NCBI GenBank assembly: GCA_029891345.1
Contig: CM057009.1
Span: 210,422,709 to 210,486,708, forward strand
Length of the DNA stretch: 64,000 bases
From: Dryococelus australis
Taxonomy: Eukaryota; Arthropoda; Insecta; Phasmatodea; Phasmatidae
Reading direction: 5' to 3'
Part shown: piece by piece, positions 1-12,167 of the stretch
Position numbering within the stretch: the stretch's first letter is position 1
How the letters are laid out: each line of letters opens with the position of its first letter
Program-made: the position numbers and the translations under genes
Notes under the pieces: generated by a model
Databases searched by the model: none
Seen by the model: only the letters and a program-made list of their open reading frames with translations
What the model was told of the DNA's origin: nothing

Positions 1-3000
1 TTTTTACCACTTATATTTATGCAGTTTTTGCATTCAAGTATTTTGCGTTGACTGATTTAGTTGCAACAAGTGAGTTTGTCTCAAGTAACCACTCAGATTT
101 TAGAGGATTCATTTCACTAGACTGTGTGTAAAACATTTCCTGAATAAAATAATTTCCAATGAAAAATATTAAATTCTATTTTATTTCATCATATGAAAGG
201 ACCTCAAGGCAAATTAATGCCATTGTCAAATATCAAATATAAAGCAATACATGCAAAGTAAGAAGTGTGGAAATTTCAATTATTTTGACCATAAATTTGT
301 TCAAGTGTTGTGAGGTCTCTATTCAGTTTTCATGGCCATCTACACTAAAAGTGTACTACAGAATTAAGAATTTGCATTTCAAATATTGTGCCATCAATTA
401 TGCAGGAGTACGTAAATTCCTAGTGCCCATAGCTACTGTCTTACATATACAAATATGGGATTACAATTCATGCATATATTTTGTCGTTATAAAAATTTAG
501 AAAGCCCACAATCCAGAAGTAGACTAAAAAAAATTACAAATTTACTGTGGATTTACATATACACTTGACGTCCTGTAAAACATTAATAATTATCATTGGT
601 TATTTGCCCCAAGATAACTATAACAATCATGTTCATTTGTTCTTCAAGTACATATTTACTATGTAATTCTGTTGCATACAAGCAAAACTGAATCCGTTTA
701 AATGTGATAGTACTTAGGTATCAGTAATGATGTTGAAATATTGTATGTTTGATGTTAATATTACATACATGTGTGTATATACAGAGTGTTCGGCTAAAAG
801 GGGACTATATTGTAAAAAAGCTGGAAAATGGGAAGGGGAAAAGGAGGAAAAATGGGATAAAGATGTATAGTGTCAAAGGAGGAGAAGGGTAAGTTGGTGT
901 AATGAGGGAAATAAATCATTCATTACTTACTTAATCAATCAATTGAGCTCAATCAAGTGGTTCATTCTTAGTTCATTCTTTAGCAACTCATTTAAAAACT
1001 AAAATAACTTGACTGAAACAGCATCTGAAATTTTGATGACTTGTAGCAGATGGAGATGTGGGGAAAAAAAAAAAAAAAAAAAACCCTAACCCACTAAACT
1101 CTCTTGTAGGGGTAAACTTCTTAAGTTGAGGCACTCTCTCTCAACTTCTCAATTACCTGTACACCACAGCTCCTCTTCAGCTGCACCTTATTGTCTACTC
1201 AACACTGCATAAAAATTAAAGATCACCATCCTACATCTCCTCTCCAACCATCTCTGAAAACTTCTGTATTGTCATCTGCTTGAACTACTGGTCTGTATCA
1301 AATTCTCCTGGGGGGGGGGGGGGGTTCCACTACAAGGCACTGCATGCAAGAGGTAGTGTGCGATCTTTGAAAGGTAATTACTGACGACGTAAAATTAAAA
1401 AAAAAATTAATAAGTTCGATAAATGAAATAATTAAAAAAATCAATTCTTCAAAACTAATAAAATTCATAAAAAGGGAAGGTGGAATTAACTGTTTAGAAA
1501 TAAAACATTATGTTTTGGAAAACAACTTTACACTTAAATAGAAAAATATACATCAATAAAAATAGTTATAAAATTACAATTGACTAGGTAAATAAACAAA
1601 AGGACAATTTAGTGAAACTTTGATATCCTACGGAATTCTGAAAATAAGCAGTTTCTTTGATAACATTCTATTCAATAAAACAACTAAAATGCAAAAAAAC
1701 ATAGTTCCTCATCAATTATTACATGCATTTAATTAATTAAACAAATGCATTAATAGACTTTCGACTTGGTGTAAAGTACACAAATAATTAAATAGGAATC
1801 TATTCAACAGCAAATAGAAAATCCCTTTCTTTTTAAAATAACAGACCATTTAAAAACACCTTAACTTAAAACTTATTTCTATTGTTTTTCTTACTTAGTC
1901 TTTACATTTATCATACTGGGTCACAAATGTTAAAATAAACTTGATTTATTTTCAACCATCACGGTAAACAGATATTTCCTAATCTAGTCTTAACATTCTG
2001 ACATCATACACATTTCCTTATCAACAACGTTACGGCAACTGGACACAAATATACGATGGGGAGGAAGACTTCTATTAACACAGATAAAATTAATCTCTTA
2101 ATGCTGTTTTACTATGGTCTTTACTGATAAACTCCTGACCTACCGACCAAACTGAAACTCTCATCTGTGTCGACCTCAAACATAAATCACTAATCAAAAA
2201 TAAAATTAATTTCATAGTCCTCCTTTCAGACAATTATATCTTATGTAATTTTAGACTTATTAAGCTATACCTTACTGTTCTTTAAACTAAAATTTTACAC
2301 AGGATGCCACCTAACTGGGGCCCCTACAAATTAAACTATATCTACATGTTCCAGAGTACTTATCTTTTATCGTCTTCATGACGTCGGTTCTTGAAGGCTC
2401 CTCCTGCCTTCTTACTCCCTGCCGACTGCGACTCCTCGGCCTCCAACAACTTTGCACGACTCCGCTCAACTGACCCACTTACTGACTGCGCCCCCCCTTG
2501 TGTTCCCTCCCCACTTCACTACATCTCTTTAAAACCTGACCTCACTCCACAGCTGGTCTTCAACCACAAAACACAATGCCTCGCATCACCGCACACGTCA
2601 CTCTGTCTCTCAGCCAATCACGGACCTCACAGGACACGTGTGGCTGTTCACAAAGCAAAAGCTCAGCACTACACCGCTCCCTTGTCCCCTTAGCTGTCTA
2701 GACTTTGTTTGAGGCCTGCAGCATTATTTCTCCCCTTTTCCCTGCTCAGGCCCACAAACACACAGCTGTTGACTTGAAATGTCGATGTTGGCTATAAACT
2801 CCAGGAACTTCCCGAGGCACATGCAGCTCGAAAACAGTTCCGAACCACCGCGGGACAGCACAAAACAATTTGGTATAGTGATGACTGCTACATTACCATC
2901 GCAGCGGCGAAGGCAAACACGCACAGCTGCGGCCAGTACCAAAAATGCTGAGGCTGACTTCAGCTGGATACTAACTGCAAATAACTCTTGTAGTAACTCG

Positions 3001-3900
3001 GGAGCTATCGACTACAAGGCTAAGATTCCCAAGATGACAAAGGACATGATCTAACCAAACTCCCTTTTAAAATTAATTAAATCCCAACTTTAACATGACC
3101 ACGATACAAGATTGATTCTTTCACAAAATTAAAAAGCATAAAAAGAATTATAAACTGCTTTAAAAAAAAATCAATTAAGGACCCTGCCTAGAAAAATTAA
3201 TAAAAATAATTTATCAAAAGAATGTAGTACCAATTAAAATTCAAACCAACCACGACTACTAAGTTAAGGGCAAAAGACTCCAGACCCTAAAACAAAACAG
3301 AAGCAAAACGATGTTCCCAAAGTTATAACCAAAATCCTAATTAAAAATTATTAAAATCAATACCAAAACACTCAAAATGAAGGATTTGCATTTGAAACAA
3401 TTAAAATAAGGGCAAACCTAACCTCAAAATGGCAACAAACTGAACCATACCTAGGATTACTCTGAACAATAATCATAACTAAAACACCGTAATTCAAAAT
3501 TCCCAAAATTGTACAGAAATTACTTAACATACCTCATGGATGATAACAAAAAATAGGGAGAATCCTGAAAAATTAAGAATATCATAACAAAAAATAGGTA
3601 TCCTAAAAATAAACTAAAAATGCTCAAAAATTGCACAAATACCATTGTAACAATATTGTAGGAAAAGGTAGTACACATCAAAACATTAAACAAATTTCTA
3701 ATAAACAAAACATGGGTCCTAAAATGTATCTTGTATGAAATACCTACACTTTTCAAAATAACTAAAGGAGTGTGCAATGGCATATTGTGGTATTAAGACT
3801 TTTTCAAAATTAATACAGGAAGGTGCAATGACATTTCCACATAGTTAAAATTGTGTCATTTTGTGGGAATAGATAGTTCACATCAAAACCAGAAACTAAT
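1..3900. other. AT-rich DNA with no recognised gene
   Basis: No coding sequence could be recognised. Homopolymer runs occur near 1064-1083 (A) and 1310-1325 (G). The block 2330-3060 is clearly more GC-rich than its surroundings and has open frames on both strands, but none resembles a known family. It could be an LTR, a promoter region or an old repeat. A short motif near 782-800 (cagagtgttcggct) resembles the ends of many dispersed insect repeats, but no partner end was found. Confidence 0.5.
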
Positions 3901-3990
3901 ATCTAATAAATATGGGTCTTAAAATTCAACCCTATGGAGATAGGTACACTGTTTCAAAAGTACTACAGCATGTGCTCAATGTTGTGATGT
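3655..3990. repeat. Imperfect direct duplication beside a mariner remnant
   Basis: Two related blocks, about 3672-3790 and 3866-3985, share ordered short matches: cacatcaaaac, tctaataaa, atgggtc(c/t)taaaat, and a 'ggtacac/cctacac...ttcaaaa' end. They lie about 194 bases apart. The second copy runs straight into the transposase fragment on the minus strand, so these are probably duplicated 3' noncoding sequence of that element. The match was read by eye and is only moderate. Confidence 0.5.
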
Positions 3991-4345
3991 CCTTTTGCTG
4001 TAATGAATTCTTCTGCCCTGCATATGATGGAATCTCGCACTCTCTGAAACACACCTGGTATGTTGTGGATGTGCTGACAAGCATTGACAATGCATCTTGT
4101 AATGTCATGATATCATTGATGGGAGTAGCATACACCAAAGACTTCAAGCGGCTCCATAACCACAAATAAAAAGGGGTTAAGGTCAGGGGAACTGTTAAGG
4201 TCATGGTACTGAACCATCCCGTCCAATCTATTTCCTAAAAAAGTCTCTGTTAAGTTTTGTCGGACTTTGCGCAGAAAGTGTGCTGGTGTCCCATCATCAT
4301 GCAGGAACCACATTTGTATTCCCTTGTGTAATGGCACATTCTACA
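3911..4345 (-). pseudogene. mariner/Tc-like transposase, C-terminal fragment
   Basis: On the minus strand, 4337 down to about 4113 encodes a protein with the transposase signature 'WFLHDDGTPAHF', followed by a decayed 'SPDLNP' motif, the segment that normally supplies the second and third catalytic acidic residues of IS630/Tc1/mariner transposases. A second minus-strand frame, 4204 to 3932, continues with 'RLKSLVYATPI' and the typical tail. The frames are split by frameshifts and stops. The N-terminal DNA-binding half is not present nearby. In intact relatives this enzyme cuts and pastes its own element at TA sites; this copy is dead. The family assignment comes from recognised motifs. No terminal inverted repeats were found. 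Confidence 0.8.
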
Positions 4346-6190
4346 GCAAAACAGGTAATATGTAGGTCACAAAATTATGATAGTTGTTCCACAAAATCAG
4401 TTAGGTAGAAAGTGTGGCCCAATTAATCTGTCACTATGACGGGTTGTTGTGGGCTCAGGAGCAGGTAAATGGTGTTGGCAATTTGCAGTGACAGAATTTT
4501 GGAAGGTTTGTTTGGGTTCATTATGATCATAAGAGTGGCAGCTTGGTCGAGCAGAGACTCTTCTCTAGGGGTGGACCGTTCGCTTGCATAGCTGGTACTG
4601 GACTCATCACGCGCTGACAATGATGTCACATTATAGGAAATTTATAACTGTCTGTCTGCCTGCCTAGTGAGGATGTAGGCAGTCTCACATGCCAAAATAC
4701 CATAAAGCCATAATCGGGGGTGCAGTGCACCAGTGGGTAGAAGATCCAAAATTACATGGCCACGAAGTGGCTGACAGTGAAACAAAACACTATCTACCAA
4801 ACAGTATTTTTCTCACTGAAAAAATTCCTATTGAGAGGCACTTATATTGTTCCAACAATTACAGCTTGATGCCAATGCACAATTATGGTGTTATAATCCT
4901 GGCACTTTTAAGCTGGTGGGATATAGGTGTGGTGCTGCCTCCGGGTTACGAAAAATAAACTACGGTTCCATACTAAAACTGACTATTGTTGCTACAAGGT
5001 GATTAATGCAAAAAGTGTTGATAGGCCAGAGGCATGCAATGCGTGACCTGCCCTGGCAGCGCTCAAAAACCAACTGAAGAAAATGGCAAAGTTCCGCCAA
5101 GACCAAGCCCAAAAGCGCGGGAGAAACACAAGGAAAAACAAAACATATTTTAGAAAAAGAACAAGAACACTTAAAAATAATGACCCTAAATTACAACACG
5201 AATGAACACTTATTAGCTTTGACAAACCAATTATGTAGAAATTAAAAAAATGTGTTGGCGGTAAATAAGTTAAGCCAGGTATTGTTAAAAGGCTCTGTGG
5301 CTGTCTCTCTCAGTCCGTTACCTCGTTCATTTAATTAAAAGCATACTTACACAACAATAAAGAAATCTAGAAAATAATTATACTTTCACTTTTGACTATG
5401 ATGAAGTGACATTGGGTTGCTCGAGCTGGGAGGGTCCACTTTCACCCCAGGAGGGGTGTGGGTAGCCATGCCTGAATGACTATAAAACAAGGAAAATTCT
5501 TTATCAGAGTTATTCTGGTTGAATTGGATAATGGTTGTACTTTTAGAAAAATTGCCTGGGTGTCAGGCCACTCTCACACTAATCGCACATGAACAACACG
5601 GGGACATAACACATGAAGAGATGGTGCACAAAGGGCGTTGCTGGAACTCTGTAGCTGTTATATGGCCTCCTTGCTGCATTCATTTCCCTGGTGGCAACTT
5701 TACTGGGTGGGTGGTTGTTTCATGATTTTGGTCGGTCCAAATTAATATGCTCTCAAAAGTTACCTCTTGAGGACATTAATGTGGGATGGTCACCTGAGAA
5801 TACTGCAAAAAATTACCATATTTTTTTTAAGTCCAATAAAAAAATTAATATTTCTATGGTTTTGGGCTTCAAACTGGAGGCCCTATTCTACTCCTAAGCG
5901 ATAGATATAGCTTAAATGTTTATAGTTAGTGCATATAAGAACATAATTAGTCTGAAAATAATGTACAAAAGTTCATTTAAAAAACAATCCAATGTACAGT
6001 TCAGTATTCGATCTGGGGTCCCTAAATTATATCAAAATAGCCTGTTTCATACACCATGCAATTATTCAGAATTTTATTCCAGCAATTTTTTAATAAAGTA
6101 TCAGTAAGGTTACACTGGAAAAAGTCTTTCTCACTTATTATCAAACTAATTTAATTTTTCCTGAAAAACATATATTTTTAAATAAATTAT
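4346..6190. other. Region with no recognised gene
   Basis: Short open frames exist on both strands but none resembles a known protein. The stretch at 4786-4804 (acactatctaccaaacagta) weakly resembles the Tc1-like terminal repeat seen at 31962 but has no partner. The segment 5400-5720 is somewhat GC-richer and is likely old repeat DNA. Confidence 0.4.
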
Positions 6191-6194
6191 TACA

Positions 6195-6449
6195 TACAGG
6201 CGCAAGGTAGGTAAGTGGGCTTAACGTCTCACCAACAGCGAGGTCATTAGAGACGGCGCAAGCTGTTCAGAGGAGCAGAAACTTGGAAGGGATCGGCCCA
6301 TGGCCTGTAGTGGCAAACATTCCAGCATTCACCTGGAGCGATTTCGGTTAACCATGGAAAACCGAAACCAGGATGCCAGGACAGGGAATCGAACCTGGGT
6401 CCTCCAAAATGCGAGTCCAGTAAGTTACCACTGTGCCACCTCGCTCGGT
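6195..6449 (-). mobile_element. tRNA-derived SINE
   Basis: Read on the minus strand from 6449, the sequence starts with a tRNA-like head. It carries an A box (TGGCACAGTGG, complement of 6428-6438) and a perfect B box (GGTTCGATTCC, complement of 6385-6395), spaced as in an RNA polymerase III internal promoter. The body downstream includes 'ggttttccatggtt' and the 'gccgatcccttcc'-type segment familiar from SINEs of hemimetabolous insects. The 3' end near 6195 is an estimate. It depends on a LINE for movement and has no coding capacity. It lies just upstream of the truncated 5' LTR of the next element. Confidence 0.8.
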
Positions 6450-6616
6450 TACAGGCACGAGGGATTAAAATTTCCAAGTCAGCCATCATCAAGCTGTGAG
6501 AACTCAGGCATGCTTCAGCAGTGACATCATGAGCAAGGTGACGCGTGAGACGACAAGGCGTAGCGTGCTTCATAACACACCACGTTGGTGTCCTATCATG
6601 CTATCAGTGCGTGGAG

Positions 6617-7023
6617 AGCAGAAGATAAAGAGTGAGCATACTTTGCGTAGCGGTAGGGACCAATGCTGGTATCGAGACATCGTCCCTATTCTCCCCTTGT
6701 ATTAATTAAAATTATTGGCAAGGACAGGGATTAGCTGTAAAGTGGTTATCAGAGTTACCATATTGTAATTGAGTAATAACGTAGTATGCTATTCTGTAAT
6801 AAGTAAAAGTCTTGACAGTTGTAAGAATTGAAATCCCGCTGTATTCTTGTAATTGTTATTTGTTGTTTATTGTAATTAGTTGTTGTTCATTAAATATATA
6901 TTTTTATAATTCCCTCTATCATTCAGCTACCTAGACATCCCTTACCACCACTTAAGGTGAAGAGAGTAACTGTGAAGGAAGGAGAAAGTGTATTTTACAA
7001 ACAGGTGGCAGGGAGTTCTTTCA
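6617..7023 (+). repeat. 5' LTR of gypsy-1, R/U5 part only
   Basis: Matches 17459-17882 from 'agcagaagataaag' to the terminal 'tttca', with scattered substitutions. The 3' LTR extends about 240 bases further upstream (from about 17216), but the corresponding 6370-6616 sequence does not match it. The 5' LTR is therefore truncated or recombined at 6617. Confidence 0.8.
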
Positions 7024-7024
7024 C

Positions 7025-7040
7025 TGGTGGAGGTGCCAGG
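7025..7040 (+). promoter_or_regulatory. Candidate primer-binding site of gypsy-1
   Basis: One base after the LTR end, the sequence TGGTGGAGGTGCCAGG starts with TGG, as expected for the complement of a tRNA CCA end. Its complement could form the 3' acceptor and T-stem arm of a tRNA. The tRNA species was not identified. Confidence 0.5.
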
Positions 7041-7449
7041 CATTCCCCCTCTGCACGCCAAGCGAGTTAATAAATATAAATAATATTTACAGACTTACAC
7101 GCCCACCCATGCAAGCAGCTGTTTCGTTCCTCGCGGTAAGCAAACCTTCTCCCAGGTTAGTTACCATGTACCAGACGCAGCACGTGCATAGCCACCTTGC
7201 TTTTACTGTTATCGCCCACCCACCCATACCCTCTTTACGATGCTTTATTATTGTAGTTAGTATATATGTAGTGCTTTTAATGCATGCTGAACTTACTGTT
7301 CACGTACCTGCCTAACCACTCCTATTTTGTGTGTACTATCGGAGTGAGTCCTCTTCCTTTTCTGTAGTTTGTTTTATTTTAAGTTTACACAAAGTGTGCG
7401 ACACCATTACAAGAGACATCACCTCCCACACACCCACGTTCATTGATAC

Positions 7450-9430
7450 ATGGAAATGCATAGCAAGGTCAAACAGTCTAAACTCTCGCAGTTTATTCAA
7501 ACTGTTTTGATTGACACAAAAGATTTTAAGCGTTCATTAGATGAATGTGACAGGCAATGCATTGAACACCCTACCTTAGATACACCTACCACTAGCCACA
7601 TCCAAAATGCCTCATTAAATACATAATTCGTTAGCACAGAACATGAATACTCCCTTGACATTCCACCCCCCACTCAATCCTTTCCTAACACTCCTGCACA
7701 ATCACCCACACCCCTTGCCGATTTCTTTGGATTTCCTCTGTAGGAGGAAATCGGCAACTCACCCCTCCTTACACGCACATTAAAACCCCCACCCACACTT
7801 ATATTAACGATCAACCACAATCAGCATGCAACATGGCACTCAATCCACGCCCTGTTAATGTTACGTTCATGCAACCAGAAAAATCCCCGTCATTTTGAGG
7901 AAACACTGGAAAACATTTGACGAATTCTTACAAGCTTTTGAGGATGTCGCCGAGCTTAATTGGTGGACTAATATTGACTAATGTAAACGCATTAAATTCT
8001 CTCTCACGGATACCGCCAGGCATACGTTAGAAAACTTGACACGTCACCGAGAACAACCTATCACTTGGCAACAAATCAAAACAGGGTTAACTAAGGTATA
8101 CATGCGCCCCGCAGACACTGAACGATTTAAAAATTTATTGTACACCAAAAAGCAGGAAATTGATGAGGACACAATGCACCACCTCGAAATACATAAGAAT
8201 TACCAGGCTAAGTACAACCCTACTATGACCGACAATGATTTTGTTAATGTTATTTGGAAAAGTCTCTTGCCATCTATCGCAGACAAGTTAATTGGTTTGA
8301 AAAACGACACACTAGAGCATTTGCTTGAGAACCTGCAACACATTGAAATTGGCATTTTTCAATACCAACAGGAGTAACGCACATCAGCCCTCCTCACCCA
8401 GATTCTGCTAGGCTAGAAGCGGAGATCAGAAAACTAAAGTAGGAAATTGCATAGCTCTGCAGAGCTCTCCCTTCATCAGAATTAACCTCGTGTCAACACT
8501 CAACAAAATAGGTGCCCACACAAACCCCCACAACGTGCTCATTATCCGTCATACTATTCACAGACAAACTTATCAACCTGCCCACCTCAACTCTCCAATT
8601 TCTACCCCAACTCTCCTCACTACTTGGGGCATAGAGATTATCACCACCAGCCACGTTATTCATAGAACTATTTCTCAGGCAGGCCAAATACTCCCCACAT
8701 TCATCCCCCAATGAATAATGAGCCATATTACCACCGGGCCATTTCTTTCCCGCCACAGCCACATCCGTACAACGCCGCTCAACCACCCAGGTATCCATCA
8801 AAAAACTTCTCCACGAGGGGGTAAGACGCACCTGATGATAAAAGTGCCCAGGTAAGGACTGCGTGCAATGCCTTGTTTAACAAAGTAATACCCCACAGAT
8901 CTTATGCCAAGATAGCCAAATTCCACTATAAGGGCAAACATTTTCCAACATATTCAATTCCACCAGTTTCCACAGCATCGCGCCATTTTCTTAGCGATTA
9001 TATCGAGAATCAACACAGCTCAAATATAGATTTTGCGTAACCCCATAGAGCACATATTTCTGATGGCTCGATACACGCCCCAGTTTCCCAACTGATTTGT
9101 AAATATAAGCCCAAGCCTTCGCTGTTATTGCGGCCACACCAAGTATCAACACTTGTAACACCGTGCACGCAACCTTGTTTCAGCAGCCCGTGCAAGCACA
9201 GAACTCCTCCCGCCCACGTAAAACAGGTCGCGGTTGCCTCACCTCCCACGCCCTGCACGCGAAACTGCAGTGTTGCTACTTTGCAGCGTATGCCAAAAGC
9301 GCAGCTTACAGTTCAGGGCCAGCGCAGCATGGCTAGCGACACTTGCACGTTGTGCCTTTATGTCGGGCATAAAAGTCTACATTGTCCCCTTTTTCCTAAA
9401 CAAGATTTTCAGTTCTCTACAGACATAGCT
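7450..9430 (+). pseudogene. gypsy-1 gag
   Basis: The likely start is the ATG at 7450, the first in the internal region. The reading passes through several stops and frameshifts. The best-preserved part (8036-8377) reads as a capsid-like helical domain. A single zinc knuckle of the form C-x2-C-x4-H-x4-C (CTLCLYVGHKSLHC) lies near 9344-9385 and marks the nucleocapsid end. In intact elements gag forms the virus-like particle and packages the RNA. The segment 8400-9100 is proline/threonine/asparagine-rich and poorly conserved. It precedes the protease in the usual gag-pol order. Confidence 0.75.
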
Positions 9431-9639
9431 GACAGATTTAGGCGTTTCAAAAACAAATTCCGGCTGAGTCCGCGTACCATTTTTGTCGCCCGCTCCACTT
9501 CCACTCCTGATGCAGCGCGTGCGAAATGTTTTCTAAACAATACCAGCAAGGCCTGCGATGATGAGACCAGCAAACTAAGTGAAGCCCTGGCACAAATTGG
9601 CACAGATAAACATACGAGCATTGCACCTCCGTTCCCTTG

Positions 9640-10010
9640 TCACCGGATCCACATAAGTTCAGCCACGCCACATATCCTAGTGAACATTAAGGGCCGGCGC
9701 TACCACACACTATTAGATATGGAATGCTCATGTAGTTGTGTTGCCAGTACCATTTAATCTACTTAACCCCTTTCTCCCTTGAAAGAGCCCATTACACTAG
9801 TTGCAGCCATATCTGTCTTATCACCGCCGCAATTCGAAACCACTATCAATTTACACATTCAGGGTAAAACTGGTCCCAAGAATTTCTTAGTTGTCAACAA
9901 TCTTCAAGAAGACCTAATTTTAGGTGTCGATTTTATTAGGAAATACGACATTATTCTGGTCACGCATACGCATGACAAGAATAGGATAACTGAAATCCCA
10001 CTTGTATTTA
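9640..10010 (+). pseudogene. gypsy-1 aspartic protease
   Basis: Follows the zinc knuckle. The catalytic loop, normally D-T/S-G, is recognisable as 'LLDMECSCSCV' near 9709-9742, so the threonine and glycine are replaced and the enzyme is dead. After a stop, the next frame from 9779 carries the second half, including 'LILGVDFI' near 9919, the flap-distal motif typical of Ty3/gypsy proteases. The protease would cleave the Gag-Pol polyprotein. Confidence 0.7.
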
Positions 10011-10061
10011 ATTACTCAGAAATAACAGATTTTCCATCGCTAGAGCACTTGTGTAATACTC

Positions 10062-10853
10062 TTGTACTTTTTGAACAGCAAACCCCTCTTGCTCCTAACA
10101 TTAAAGAAACCCTTATGCTCCCTCAGAAACAAGCCATCTAAGATATCATGGCCGAATATAGTGACAGTTTTGCTATGTCCATTCTTGAGTTCACAGAGGC
10201 CAAAAATTCTGAAAATAAATACTGACAAGCCTGTTGCCACTCGCCTCCACTGCATTAACCTCAAAGTAAGGGATGAACTTTTAGGCCAGATCAAAGACAT
10301 GGTTAATGCCGGAATTATCCGTGAGGCTGACTCTCGCTTATCTGCCCCTAGTTTAGTAATTTTAAAGAAGAGTGGTGGTCTTTGGTTCTTAACACACTTT
10401 TGCAAACTTAATCAACACCTAATTAGAGTCCAATACCCCCTTCGCCGCACTGAGGACATCTTAAATGCTCTCCAACATACCACCTTCATTACGAGCATAG
10501 ATTTGTTCTCTGGGTTTTATAGCATACCTGTTCACCCCCAATATTGCCATAAATTGGTCTTTACAATTTATGGTGTTGGTTTATTTGTATATTGCAGAAT
10601 GCCAATGGGCCTAAGTGCCAGTCCACAATACTTCCAAATCTTCATAAATAAACTCTTAGGTCCCCTCAGGTGGACTGCTGCTATTGCATATATAGATTAT
10701 ATTTATATTTTAGGCTCTACATTCAAAGAACATATCACCAATATTCGCAAAGTTTTTCAGAGACTACGTATTTTCAATGTGAAGGTCAACACTAATAAAT
10801 GTTTATTTTCCCAACAGACTGTTAAGGTATTAGGCCATATAATTACTCCCTAA
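10062..10853 (+). pseudogene. gypsy-1 reverse transcriptase
   Basis: A 263-residue open frame covers the RT fingers and palm. Visible motifs, in order, are 'AGIIREADS', 'SIDLFSGFYSIPV', 'CRMPMGLSASPQYFQ' and the active-site region 'AYIDYIYI', where the canonical Y-x-D-D has become Y-I-D-Y. A final stop after 'LGHIITP' separates it from the thumb. The second catalytic aspartate is lost, so polymerisation should be abolished. The family is Ty3/gypsy, judged by motif order RT, RNase H, integrase. Confidence 0.9.
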
Positions 10854-10856
10854 GGC

Positions 10857-11539
10857 ATGGCCACCGACCCTTATAAGGTTGTGGCTATTGAAAAAATGGC
10901 TCCTCCTAATACTGTAAAACTACTCCGATCCTTTCTTGGAATGACCTTGTACCTACGTAGGTATATTCCAAATTATGCCTCTATCACCCAGCCACTGATG
11001 GACCTCACTAAACACACCACTTCTTTAAATGGGACACAGAACAACAGAGTTCCATTTTGAGTTTAAAACGAGCCATTCTTCAGGCACCAATTATACAGAA
11101 ATTTCATGAAGGCCAAGAAATCATTCTTGCATGTGATGGCAGTAACTCAGCTGTCAGAGGGGCGCTCATCCAGATTGACCCTAAAACTAAATAACGTTAT
11201 ATCATGGCCTTTATGACCAATAAATTTTCTCCTCAACAAGAACTCTGGTCCATGATGGAGAGAGATCTATCTGCCATAAAATACTTATGTTCCCACTTTC
11301 GTCAATACTTATACGGACATAAGTTCACCATTGAAACCGATCACACTAGGTTAAAGTATTTACGCACAATGGCAGATCAAAATACGTGTATTCAGAAAAT
11401 GGCTATAGCCTTAAGTGAATTTGATTTCCAAACACACGTTGTTAAGGGAACACTGAATACTCAACCTGACACATTAAGTAGGCTGCCCACTGCACCCCAG
11501 GTCCCTACCAAGTTGGTAACCGTTCATGGAAAACATTAA
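10857..11539 (+). pseudogene. gypsy-1 RT thumb and RNase H
   Basis: 10857-11060 encodes the thumb/connection with 'LRSFLGMTLYLRRYIPNYA'. After a frame break, 11110-11170 reads 'ACDGSNSAVRGAL', the first catalytic strand of RNase H. 11204-11539 then carries 'ELWSMMERDLSAIKYL' and 'IETDHTRLKYL', ending near 'NTQPDTLSRLP'. This is the normal gypsy RNase H order. The domain would degrade the RNA template during cDNA synthesis. It is broken by at least two stops. Confidence 0.85.
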
Positions 11540-12167
11540 GATGTAAAGCTTCCTTTGATGTCATGCAGTCTCTTTTCACAGCCTTGGCAGAGGCTGTTTT
11601 TTAAAACACACACAAGGTGGCGGAAATAGCTACTAATGTTGCTAAATATTTTAGGATGCATTTTGAGGAATTTAAACAATTTTTAATCACATATTCGTAG
11701 CCAGCTGACAAAGATAGACTTGTTAAGGCTATTGGAGATGAAGACATTTACCCATTACCTTTAATCTTGAAAATTGTTTCTGGCTTGTACCATGTTAACA
11801 TTCATGTTATTAGAAAACAATTCACTAACATTGTCATGTCAACTTGTATTGATCCTGTCGTCAATTGTACCGTTCTTGTAGTCTGCTTCACCGGTATTTT
11901 AAATTTTCTCCCTGTGCATGCAGATGAGCAGGAATACGTTCACATTCACGATGACTCTGAATTCTATTTATGCCCTGTCACACTTTCTCACTCCCCATTC
12001 ATTGGTGAATATAACGACCCCCATGTTTGAAAACTTTAAACAATCACTCTTACACCCAGATCAAGCTGACACCCACTATAGGCGCCTAAGTCGTCATTAA
12101 AGAATAGCTAGCAATGGCAAAATATTCCTCAAAGTAAACACACCCCAGGGCCCAACTAAATTGACAC

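Noticed and set aside
782-800. A motif like the ends of some insect DNA transposons ('cagagtgttcggct').
   Set aside because: Too short, with no partner end or target duplication.
2391-3054. GC-rich block with open frames on both strands, possibly a host first exon.
   Set aside because: No splice sites, domain or codon pattern favours either strand. Left as unassigned sequence.
4786-4804. A Tc1 terminal repeat similar to the one at 31962.
   Set aside because: Only about 15 bases match, and no partner end or transposase is nearby.
6385-6438. A functional tRNA gene suggested by perfect A and B boxes.
   Set aside because: The sequence cannot fold as a complete cloverleaf and continues into a SINE body, so it is a tRNA-derived SINE.
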